Shown: piece after piece, positions 25,083-33,144 of the stretch
Position numbering within the stretch: the stretch's first letter is position 1
Layout: every line of letters starts with the position of its first letter
NCBI GenBank assembly: GCA_904386005.1
Contig: CAJFKR010000007.1
Location: 1-49,731 of the forward strand
From: Candidatus Flemingiibacterium merdigallinarum
GTDB lineage: Bacteria > Bacillota > Clostridia > Oscillospirales > CAG-272
Reading direction: 5' to 3'
Length of the DNA: 49,731 bases
The notes under the pieces: model-generated
What the model saw: only the letters and a program-made list of their open reading frames with translations
Databases searched by the model: none
What the model was told of the DNA's origin: nothing
Made by a program: the position numbers and the translations under genes

Positions 25083-26867
25083 ATGTCAGCACCCGAAAAG
25101 CTCGCCGCGCTGCGTGAAATCATGCAGACGCGGGGAGTCGATTGTGTCTATGTTCCGTCCGACGACTTCCATCAGTCGGAGTACGTCGGCGATTATTTCA
25201 AATCGAGAGCATATATCTCCGGATTCACCGGCTCGGCCGGTACACTCGTGATATTCGCCGATGAAGCGTATCTGTTCACCGACGGCAGATATTATCTTCA
25301 GGCCGAACGTCAGCTCGAGGGCAGCGGCATCGCCTTGATGCGCTCGGGCAGCGAGGGCGTGCCTTCTGTGACCGAGCTGCTCAGATCAAAGCTCAAAGAC
25401 GGCATGACGCTCGCGTTTGACGGGCGCTGTGTATCGGCATCGTTCGCCGAGTCGCTGTCGCGCGAGCTTCACGGCGTCACCTTTGTCACCGACGTCGACT
25501 TCCCCGGGCTGATCTGGAATGACCGCCCGCCGCTGCCGTCGGGTGAAATCTGGGCGCTTGACATTAAATACTGCGGTCGCTCTCATGCCGAAAAGCTCGC
25601 GGAGCTGCGCGAAAAGCTCTCCGGGTATGACTGCGGCGCGCTCGTGCTGTCGTCACTCTGCGACATCGCGTGGCTTTATAACCTCCGCGGCTCGGACGTC
25701 GAGAATACGCCGGTGTTCATGTCCTATTCGATAATCACCGCCGAGCGCGATATGCTGTTCGCGAACAAAAACGCGCTGTCAAAGGTCGCCGAGCAGCTTG
25801 AGCGCGACGGGGTCAGCCTGTATGACTACGACGAGTTCTACCCCGAGCTCAAAAAGCTGTCCGGTATTAACGTCCTGCTTGAAAAATCCGCGGTCAGCTC
25901 GTCGATAGTCAATTCGCTCAAGGATTGTAAAATCACGGACGCGGCAAATCCGACCAAGCTCATGAAGGCGAAAAAGAATCCGACCGAGCTTGAAAATCTC
26001 CGCCTCTGCCATGTCGCCGACGGACTCGCCGTGACGCGGCTGATGATCGAATTGAAGTTCGGCGAGCGCGAGTTTGACGAGCTGTCCTGCGACGAATATC
26101 TCTGGCAGCTCCGCCGTGAGGCGGCCGAACAGGTCGGCGTCACTCTGCTTGGCAAATCGTTCGACACAATCGCCGCGTTCGGTCCGAACGCCGCGATGAT
26201 GCACTACTCGGCAAAGCCGGACAGCTTCGCGCGGCTCGACAAAGCCGCTCCGATTCCGATGCTGCTTGTCGATTCGGGCGGACAGTACCTCGAGGGCACG
26301 ACCGATATCACCCGCACCTTCGTACTCGGAAAAATACCGGACGAAGTTAAAATGCACTACACCCTCACCGCCTGCGGTATGCTGCACTTACTCAATCTCA
26401 TCTTCATGGAAGGCGCGACCGGCAGCTCGCTCGATATCGTCTGCCGCGAACCGCTCTGGGAGAGGGGCATCGACTATCGCTGCGGCACCGGACACGGCGT
26501 CGGTTATCTCTTAAGCGTACACGAGGGTCCAAACCGCTTCCATTGGCGGAGCGGCGACGCGAAGCTCGAGGAGGGCATGGTCACAACCGACGAGCCGGGC
26601 GTATACATCGACGGCAGCCACGGTATCCGCATCGAGAACGAGCTTGTCGCCGCAAAGGGATTGTACAACGAATACGGTCAGTTCTTGCGCTTCGAGAATC
26701 TCACGTTCTGCCCTATCGACCGCGACGGAATCGACACAAAATATATGGACAAGAGCGATATCGACAAGCTGAACGCCTATCACAAGTCAGTATACGACAC
26801 TCTTAATCAATACCTCTGTGAAAATGAGCGCGAAAAGCTCGCGTATCTGACCGAAAAAATCTCTTGA
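25083..26867 (+). CDS. Xaa-Pro aminopeptidase (M24, long form)
   Basis: A 594-residue aminopeptidase P of the three-domain form: two creatinase-like N-terminal domains (about 1-310), the M24 pita-bread domain (about 315-530) and a C-terminal extension. The dinuclear metal ligands can be read in LLVDSGGQYLEGTTDITRTF (two Asp), GTGHGVGYLLSVHEGP (His), TTDEPGVY (Glu) and GIRIENEL (Glu). It releases an N-terminal residue before proline from peptides in the cytoplasm. AGAGGAATCATT precedes ATG 25083. A weak promoter TTGGAA-N17-TAAAAA (25023-25051) with a small palindrome in its spacer may drive it. Confidence 0.94.
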   Translation: MSAPEKLAALREIMQTRGVDCVYVPSDDFHQSEYVGDYFKSRAYISGFTGSAGTLVIFADEAYLFTDGRYYLQAERQLEGSGIALMRSGSEGVPSVTELLRSKLKDGMTLAFDGRCVSASFAESLSRELHGVTFVTDVDFPGLIWNDRPPLPSGEIWALDIKYCGRSHAEKLAELREKLSGYDCGALVLSSLCDIAWLYNLRGSDVENTPVFMSYSIITAERDMLFANKNALSKVAEQLERDGVSLYDYDEFYPELKKLSGINVLLEKSAVSSSIVNSLKDCKITDAANPTKLMKAKKNPTELENLRLCHVADGLAVTRLMIELKFGEREFDELSCDEYLWQLRREAAEQVGVTLLGKSFDTIAAFGPNAAMMHYSAKPDSFARLDKAAPIPMLLVDSGGQYLEGTTDITRTFVLGKIPDEVKMHYTLTACGMLHLLNLIFMEGATGSSLDIVCREPLWERGIDYRCGTGHGVGYLLSVHEGPNRFHWRSGDAKLEEGMVTTDEPGVYIDGSHGIRIENELVAAKGLYNEYGQFLRFENLTFCPIDRDGIDTKYMDKSDIDKLNAYHKSVYDTLNQYLCENEREKLAYLTEKIS

Positions 26868-27019
26868 TGTAACCTTTGCGGAATTTCGGTCACTAACCTT
26901 ATGTGAACACAAGATATGCGTACGCCCGCAATATTCGAAAATATACTGATCTGCGCAACCTGTGTGTATCAGAGACTGTCCCACGCTCGCGGCAAATATA
27001 ACAATTGTCTCCATAACTC

Positions 27020-27048
27020 TTGACAAATCGACGCATATATTGTATAAT
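27020..27048 (+). promoter_or_regulatory. Consensus promoter of the acyl-AMP ligase gene
   Basis: TTGACA (27020-27025), a 17-bp spacer and TATAAT (27043-27048), both perfect matches to the housekeeping sigma consensus. Confidence 0.9.
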
Positions 27049-27086
27049 TAAGGGTGAAAATTCCACTAAAGAAGGGTTTTTGACAA

Positions 27087-28829
27087 ATGAAGCCATTTAA
27101 GTTCGATCCTCCGCGCGAAATCAAGGATCTGCGCAACATGGTTCAGACCTCCGCAGCTTTCTTCGGCGATAAGGACCTGTATGTCTATAAATATGTCTAT
27201 AAAGAAGATAAGCAGAAGATACACTACTCGTACAACCGTTTACGTGACGAAACCGAACAGTTCGGCACCGCGCTGAATGTGCTCGGGATCGACGACGGTC
27301 ACGTCGCGGTCATCTCGCACACCGCGGCCCGCTTCACGGTAACTTACCTTGGAACGGTCAACGCCGGCGGCGTAATAGTTCCGCTCGACCCCGATATAGG
27401 TCACGACGAGCTCATCAAGTTCATAAACCACGCCGAATGCTCGGCGGTAGTCTTTGCCGAGGAGTTCAACGGCATACTTACCAAACGCGCCGCCGAAATG
27501 CCCAGAGTCAAGTACTACATTCCGATGAAGGGCGACGACAGCGTCGACGAAAGCCTTGAAAACAAGCCGGTCGTCATGACCTTTGACGAGGTACTCGCGC
27601 TCGGAAATCAAGCGCTTAACGAGCATAACAACAGTTATTATCTGCACCCGATTGACGAAAACAAGATGTGCGCAATCATCTTCACCTCGGGTACCACGGG
27701 CACATCCAAGGGCGTCATGCTGTCGGAGAAAAATCTCGCGACCGCCGCGTGGGCGTCCTGCCGCGCGGTGCCCTACGACTCCAAGACCCGGCTTGTGTCG
27801 GTGCTTCCGCAGCACCACACCTACGAGATGACCTGCTCGCACCTCGCGGTCATCAATCTCGGCGCGTCCGAATATATCAATGACAGTCTGAAATACACGA
27901 TACGCAACTTCCAGAACTACAAGCCGAACGCGCTTGTACTCGTGCCGCTGTTTGTCGAAACCGTATACAAGAAGATATGGGACGAGATTCGCAAAAAGGG
28001 CATGGAGAAAAAGGTCCGCACCTTGATGAAGGTGTCCGACGCGCTCTTAAAAATCGGAATTGATCTAAGACAAAAGTTTTTCGGTCAGATACTCGCCGCA
28101 ATGGGCGGTGAGGTGAAGTCGATAATCTGCGGCGGAGCTCCGATAAGCCCGAAGATACTCGAGGATTTCTACAGCTTCGGCATCGTGATCTTCGAGGGTT
28201 ACGGAATCACCGAATGTGCGCCGCTTGTCGCCTGCAACCCGAACGGAGCCGCTAAATTCGGTTCGGTCGGCAAGCCGGTATACGGAGAGCGGGTCAGAAT
28301 CGATAAAGATCCTATCGAGGACTTCGGCGAAATCGTTGTAAAGGGCGACAACGTTATGCTCGGTTATTACAAGGATGAGAAATCCACCAAGAGCGCGTTC
28401 ACTCACGACATGAAAAACTTCGAGAACAACGGCTGGTTCAAGACCGGAGATATCGGCTACATCGACAACGACGGCTATATCTACATCACCGGACGTAAGA
28501 AGAACGTAATCATCCTGTCGAACGGCAAAAACGTGTTCCCCGAGGAGCTTGAAGAGCATCTGTCTCACTGCGAGCTCATCAAGGAGTCGGTGGTCATCGG
28601 CCGCAAGTCCGAGGCGACCGGAGAGGTGGCGATAACCGCGCTCATTCATCCCGATTATGAAAAGCTCGAGGGAAAGTCGGACAACGAGGTGCTCGCGACT
28701 ATCAAGGACGCGGTAAACGAAATCAACCGCTCGCTGCCGGCGTTCAAGCATATGTCCGAGGTCGAGATAATGAAAGAAGAATTTGAAAAAACGACCTCGA
28801 AGAAGATCAAACGCTATCTCTACAAGTAA
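27087..28829 (+). CDS. Acyl-AMP ligase (long-chain acyl-CoA/acyl-ACP synthetase family)
   Basis: A 580-residue ANL-superfamily enzyme. The ATP loop FTSGTTGTSKG, GYGITECAP, the hinge region GWFKTGDIGYID and GRKKNVIILSNGKNVFPEELE are all present, with the C-terminal acceptor lysine near the end (EKTTSKKIKRYLY). It activates a carboxylic acid, most likely a fatty acid, as an adenylate and passes it to a thiol. The next gene is a free-standing acyl carrier protein, so the acceptor may be ACP instead of CoA. No membrane span is seen. A consensus promoter directly upstream suggests steady expression. Confidence 0.92.
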   Translation: MKPFKFDPPREIKDLRNMVQTSAAFFGDKDLYVYKYVYKEDKQKIHYSYNRLRDETEQFGTALNVLGIDDGHVAVISHTAARFTVTYLGTVNAGGVIVPLDPDIGHDELIKFINHAECSAVVFAEEFNGILTKRAAEMPRVKYYIPMKGDDSVDESLENKPVVMTFDEVLALGNQALNEHNNSYYLHPIDENKMCAIIFTSGTTGTSKGVMLSEKNLATAAWASCRAVPYDSKTRLVSVLPQHHTYEMTCSHLAVINLGASEYINDSLKYTIRNFQNYKPNALVLVPLFVETVYKKIWDEIRKKGMEKKVRTLMKVSDALLKIGIDLRQKFFGQILAAMGGEVKSIICGGAPISPKILEDFYSFGIVIFEGYGITECAPLVACNPNGAAKFGSVGKPVYGERVRIDKDPIEDFGEIVVKGDNVMLGYYKDEKSTKSAFTHDMKNFENNGWFKTGDIGYIDNDGYIYITGRKKNVIILSNGKNVFPEELEEHLSHCELIKESVVIGRKSEATGEVAITALIHPDYEKLEGKSDNEVLATIKDAVNEINRSLPAFKHMSEVEIMKEEFEKTTSKKIKRYLYK

Positions 28830-28988
28830 TCTCGAAGCAGATATTCAATTCATTGAATAGAATCTGATTAAGATACAATATAAGCATTATATATCAATCA
28901 TTAGTATTTATTCAAAAGGCGCTCTGCCTATTTACCCTCTACAGGGAGAAAGGAAGCCGCGTCGCCAAGCGTCCGGCTAAACAAAATC

Positions 28989-29213
28989 ATGTACGAACAG
29001 TTCAAAAGTATACTCGTCGACGAAATGTCGATTGACCCGAAGCTCATCACTATGGACGCGGAGCTCACCGCCGACCTCGGCATAAACTCACTCGAGCTCG
29101 CAGACCTCATCCTGCTTTGTGAAGAAAAGCTCGGAGTCGAAATCGACGACAAGCAGCTTTCGAAATTCATAAGCGTTGGCGACATCGTGAACTACCTCTC
29201 GAGCCTCGAATGA
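28989..29213 (+). CDS. Acyl carrier protein
   Basis: A 74-residue, acidic, four-helix protein. Ser34 in DLGINSLELADL is the phosphopantetheine site (the usual DSL is replaced by NSL). It is the standard length for an ACP. It sits 159 bp behind an acyl-AMP ligase gene and away from any fatty-acid synthase gene in the window, so it is probably a specialised carrier loaded by that ligase. No close Shine-Dalgarno precedes ATG 28989 and a weak promoter could lie in the gap. Confidence 0.93.
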   Translation: MYEQFKSILVDEMSIDPKLITMDAELTADLGINSLELADLILLCEEKLGVEIDDKQLSKFISVGDIVNYLSSLE

Positions 29214-29274
29214 CCCGAATTATGACACGGTTCTATCGACCGCGTCCGTCATCAAAGGATGTCACCCGCGATTA

Positions 29275-29958
29275 ATGAATGAAACAATAAAATTACTACT
29301 TATTTGTCTCGCCGCGCTGGTAGCGTCGCTCGCCGTGGTCATACTCGTATTTGTCAGTGTGATACATATCAAATCGGCGGCGGCGCGCCGCAAGGTAGAG
29401 GGGTACGGTCGTCCGTCCGAGAAAAAAATCGACTCGCTGCTCAAAAAGGCGTTCGGTGAGAACGCCGTCCTGACCGGCATTTATCTGCCGTACATCAAAT
29501 TGAATTACGACAAGCAGGCCGAGATTGACCACATTGTCGTATTGCGCAGCGGTATATATGTTATCGAGGTCAAGAGCCACAACGGACGCATACACAACCC
29601 CAACGAGCATGACTGGCTGCAAATTTACAACGACAAGAAGCTGAAATTTTACAACCCGCTGCGGCAGAACAACACACACGTCCGCATAATCAATGATATA
29701 CTGAAAAGTGAGGGACAGTATAACGTCCCGCTTTATAATATCGTCGTGTTCACCTCGAACAAGGTCAGCTTTACTAACAGTTATGAAAACCTGATTAAGA
29801 CTGATCAGCTCGTCACATATATCCGCAGACATGGCAAAAAAAACGCGCTCTCGACAGCTCAAACCGCGCGTATACGCGCGATTATAAAGAGACACGCGAT
29901 CCGCGACCCCAAGGTCATGCGCCGTCATAAAAATGAAATGCGCAAATACAAGCTCTGA
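29275..29958 (+). CDS. Membrane-anchored NERD (nuclease-related) domain protein
   Basis: A 227-residue protein. One N-terminal transmembrane helix (about 7-31) precedes a NERD domain at about 45-165. The core EIDHIVVLRSGIYVIEVKSHNG carries Asp85, Glu98 and Lys100, which match the PD-(D/E)xK nuclease-like site. A basic tail (RRHKNEMRKYKL) ends the protein. NERD proteins are thought to act on DNA or RNA, though proof of activity is scarce. It lies in a same-strand run with an ACP and an HD hydrolase. AAAGGATG lies 13 nt before ATG 29275. Confidence 0.88.
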   Translation: MNETIKLLLICLAALVASLAVVILVFVSVIHIKSAAARRKVEGYGRPSEKKIDSLLKKAFGENAVLTGIYLPYIKLNYDKQAEIDHIVVLRSGIYVIEVKSHNGRIHNPNEHDWLQIYNDKKLKFYNPLRQNNTHVRIINDILKSEGQYNVPLYNIVVFTSNKVSFTNSYENLIKTDQLVTYIRRHGKKNALSTAQTARIRAIIKRHAIRDPKVMRRHKNEMRKYKL

Positions 29959-30020
29959 TTAATTTAAGCACAGCAATCAAGCCTTCCCCGCACCACCTCG
30001 AAAGGAAACCACATTATTTA

Positions 30021-30578
30021 ATGAAAGCCATCGACAGTGAATTTTTAAGGCTGACAGCCGAGACGATGTCCGGTTCTCGGCTCGCAGCGGAGGAAATGTT
30101 CATCCAGCACGGAAACACCTCCTGCCTAAAACACAGCCTTGCGGTAGCTTATTTTTGTTACCTCATCGCGAAAAAACTCGGATTTATTGAATTCCGCATG
30201 AAAGAGCTGGTGCGCGGCGCCCTGCTTCATGATTACTTTTTGTACGATTGGCACACAACCAAGCCTAAAAACGGGCTGCACGGATTCTCCCATCCATACA
30301 CCGCCTTTTATAATGCGTTGTTTGACTTTGACTTGACTGAAGTCGAGGTCGATATAATCACAAAGCACATGTTCCCTCTGACGCCACTGCTTCCGTTGTT
30401 TAAGGAAAGCGTGCTCGTCTCGCTGGTCGACAAGGTCTGCTCACTGTACGAGGTGTTCAGCCGAAATACATATAATATCCCCGAAATACAGGCGGCGTCC
30501 GCGGCGATACTACATTCGCAAGCCAATATTAATACGTTTGAAGTCGGAAGCGATAAGCTGAGTGAAGAATTAGTTTGA
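30021..30578 (+). CDS. HD-domain phosphohydrolase
   Basis: A 185-residue HD-domain protein. Candidate metal ligands are His38, His70-Asp71 (LLHDYFLYDWH), the His87/His91 pair in GLHGFSHP, His116 and Asp137 (LVDKVCS). Members cleave phosphate esters or nucleotides; the substrate is unknown. Similar proteins in Clostridia stand alone. AAAGGAAACC lies upstream of ATG 30021 and a strong terminator follows the stop. Confidence 0.88.
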   Translation: MKAIDSEFLRLTAETMSGSRLAAEEMFIQHGNTSCLKHSLAVAYFCYLIAKKLGFIEFRMKELVRGALLHDYFLYDWHTTKPKNGLHGFSHPYTAFYNALFDFDLTEVEVDIITKHMFPLTPLLPLFKESVLVSLVDKVCSLYEVFSRNTYNIPEIQAASAAILHSQANINTFEVGSDKLSEELV

Positions 30579-30616
30579 AATATCAGCTTTCAGTCTCTCG
30601 TCGAAATTAATCAATT

Positions 30617-30641
30617 AAAGACCGGATTACCGGTCTTTTTT
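30617..30641 (+). terminator. Rho-independent terminator after the HD-domain gene
   Basis: AAAGACCGG, loop ATTA, CCGGTCTTT, then a T-run. It directly precedes the next promoter, which starts 3 nt later. Confidence 0.92.
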
Positions 30642-30643
30642 GC

Positions 30644-30672
30644 TTGACAAATATATTACGCCATGTTATAAT
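30644..30672 (+). promoter_or_regulatory. Consensus promoter of the tandem lipoprotein genes
   Basis: TTGACA (30644-30649), 17-bp spacer and TATAAT (30667-30672). The leader to ATG 30847 is about 168 nt and shows no recognised riboswitch. Confidence 0.9.
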
Positions 30673-30846
30673 ATAGTCAAATAAAACAATTTACCGACAG
30701 ATGTCGTCCAACCTGTTGCAGTCGAATTTACCGGCTCAATGTCAATACCGCTCTTCTCCTTATATCAGTCAGTCTGCGGCTGTTATATTCAGATTCAGAC
30801 CGTCCACTAAAATAAGGTATATTTCCAATAAAAGGAGTGAAATACA

Positions 30847-33099
30847 ATGAAACGCGTAATTTGTTTGATACTTTGTGTAATCTTTACACTGCCGCTTGTT
30901 TCCTGCTCCGGTAGTTATGGCGATTTGCAGCTGTACAATGCCGTCGAAATCGATTTGCCCGACGACATATCTTTTGATTGGCAGTCGCTCGGATTCGCTG
31001 ACGGCAGACTCAAACTGCGCGGTTATGACGCGGACACGGCGCAATCTGAAGCTGAGCGCGATAATGACAAGCGTAAATACACGATATATGAATACACCGG
31101 CGCGGAATTTCAGCCTTGTGAAAATCAGATTGGCGCAGAATCGCTGGCGTCATTTGAACTTTCGAGCTGTATCTGTGTAGTCAACGCCGAGTTTGCCGGC
31201 AATCACTATCGCTATATGACAATAGTCTGTTATGGCTCCAACGGCGATATCCTCGCGGAATACGACTGCGAAACACTGTTCGATATAGACCTGTCCGATT
31301 ATAAAAGAAACTCAGATACGGGGCTGTATTCAATACTCTGTGCCGCCGAGTTCGAGGATGAATTATATTTTGTCTCAAGCAGCGGCGCGGTCAGAATCGG
31401 CAACGAAATAACCCGCGTCGACTCGGACAAAAATATATATTTCGCGAACCTGTATGACGGCGAGCTGGCGGTCGAAACTGCCGACGGGATTTTCACGGTC
31501 GACTTCGATTCGGGCGTGCTGGTCGACGAAAATCTCGAGCTGCCGCTTTTAGCCGAGACTATTTCCCTGCCCGGATATCTGTTCGGCAGCGTCGACAATA
31601 GCATTGTCAGTGGCTGGAAACGCTCGGGCGGCAAGCTTGTCGAGGAGGTCATCTGCGACCTTATCTGCACGGGTATCACCGGCACACTGAACGCCGTCGC
31701 CTGCGAGACGACAGAAACGCTGTATGTCTCGCTCTACGACCGCGCCGAGGAGCGCGACCGTCTCTGGCGGCTCGACCTGATTGACGACAGCGAGCGAATC
31801 GAGCTTCTGACCGTGGCTATAGTCGGTTTCGTCGATTCGTCGAGCATCTCCGCCATCGCCGAATATAACCGCGCGCATACCGACACGAAGCTGCGTGTAG
31901 TCAGATATGAGCCTGTATACGACGGCGGCGTTATCTATATTGAAACGGCGCGCGAAGCCTTCGAGCAGGACCTTGCCGACGGCAGGATTCCGGACATCAT
32001 GATTGTCGACATGGATACTCATGTCAATATCTCGGATTATGAAAGCAGTCTGCCGCTGTGCGACCTCTACGAGCTTATGGACGACGACTACCGCGAAAAT
32101 CTGTTGCCGTTTGTCCGTCACTTCGAGCGAATAGACGGTAAGGGCGACACGCCGTCGCTGTATTATCTCCCGCTCGAGTCGTCGATATCGTTATACATCG
32201 CCTCATCTGCCGCAATCGAACAGATGTCCGAATTCGGATACAGCGCCGAATCAAATGTAAAGCTGACGCTTGGTACGACGCTTGACCTGCTGTCAAGTCT
32301 TGGCGACAATCAGTGCTTAGTAAACGAAATGAAATTCTCCGACCTGTTATACTGCTCGCTTGAAGAATTCGTCGACTTTGAGACCGGCGAGACTGATTTT
32401 GACTGCGAGCTGTTCCACCGCTTCATCGAAGCATATCGCGACTACGGCGACAACTATCGTCATAACGGCGAATACATCTTCGACGACGTGAAGTGGCAGG
32501 CGGTAAAATCAGGCGAATTGCTGCTCGCCGACCTTAAGCTTTCCACCAACAGTCTGATGAAGATGCTCGGAAAATATGGTATCAGCGACCTTGTTCCGGT
32601 CGGATATCCCGACCGCGGCGGCAGCGGTATTCTGCTCGAGCCGAACTACTGCATCGCGATAACCGAAAGCTGTGATAACAAGGCCGCGGCTTTTGAGTTT
32701 CTGTCACTGCGGACACAAGACAATTATCTCACCAGATCTGAAATATATGACCAAATCCCATATCTCACCCACAGCGCGCTTGATGGCTATATCGAATCGC
32801 TGCCGCGATATTACTGCTTCTCGACCGAGACAAACTCATTCGGCGGATACGATGAGCCAAAATCAGCTGAAGACCTCAGCGAAAAATTCGGCGAGGGGTA
32901 TGTCGAATTTGAAGTCGGAAACGAGGCGACCGACCTGCTGCGCGAGGTCATATATTCAGCCGAGCCGATCAGCGACACAGAGCGCGAGATCCTGTCGATT
33001 GTCATGGAGCAGCTCGAGCTGCTCGCGGGCGAGTCTGATTTGAGCGCTGAAGAAATTGCTCAAGTCATTGACAAAAGCGTATCTGATTTTTTGCATTAA
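30847..33099 (+). CDS. Lipoprotein: propeller-like N-terminal half fused to solute-binding domain, copy 1
   Basis: A 750-residue lipoprotein with signal peptide and lipobox LVSC (Cys20). Residues about 30-310 form strand-rich repeats (LYFVSSSGAVRIG, LAVETADGIFTV, ETLYVSLYDRAEERDRLWRL) that resemble a beta-propeller. Residues about 320-700 resemble a family-1 solute-binding protein, starting at LLTVAIVGFVDSSSISAIAEYN and with FEQDLADGRIPDIMIVD. No ABC permease or ATPase gene is nearby, so it may serve as a receptor or share a transporter encoded elsewhere. AAAGGAG precedes ATG 30847. The neighbour downstream is a clear paralogue. Confidence 0.85.
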   Translation: MKRVICLILCVIFTLPLVSCSGSYGDLQLYNAVEIDLPDDISFDWQSLGFADGRLKLRGYDADTAQSEAERDNDKRKYTIYEYTGAEFQPCENQIGAESLASFELSSCICVVNAEFAGNHYRYMTIVCYGSNGDILAEYDCETLFDIDLSDYKRNSDTGLYSILCAAEFEDELYFVSSSGAVRIGNEITRVDSDKNIYFANLYDGELAVETADGIFTVDFDSGVLVDENLELPLLAETISLPGYLFGSVDNSIVSGWKRSGGKLVEEVICDLICTGITGTLNAVACETTETLYVSLYDRAEERDRLWRLDLIDDSERIELLTVAIVGFVDSSSISAIAEYNRAHTDTKLRVVRYEPVYDGGVIYIETAREAFEQDLADGRIPDIMIVDMDTHVNISDYESSLPLCDLYELMDDDYRENLLPFVRHFERIDGKGDTPSLYYLPLESSISLYIASSAAIEQMSEFGYSAESNVKLTLGTTLDLLSSLGDNQCLVNEMKFSDLLYCSLEEFVDFETGETDFDCELFHRFIEAYRDYGDNYRHNGEYIFDDVKWQAVKSGELLLADLKLSTNSLMKMLGKYGISDLVPVGYPDRGGSGILLEPNYCIAITESCDNKAAAFEFLSLRTQDNYLTRSEIYDQIPYLTHSALDGYIESLPRYYCFSTETNSFGGYDEPKSAEDLSEKFGEGYVEFEVGNEATDLLREVIYSAEPISDTEREILSIVMEQLELLAGESDLSAEEIAQVIDKSVSDFLH

Positions 33100-33144
33100 C
33101 TGAACAGCTGCCAATCAACCACCGTATCGAAAGGATATTCAGTT

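Noticed and set aside
30679..30846. Riboswitch in the 168-nt leader of the tandem lipoprotein genes
   Set aside because: No conserved aptamer core or terminator/antiterminator pair could be found by eye.
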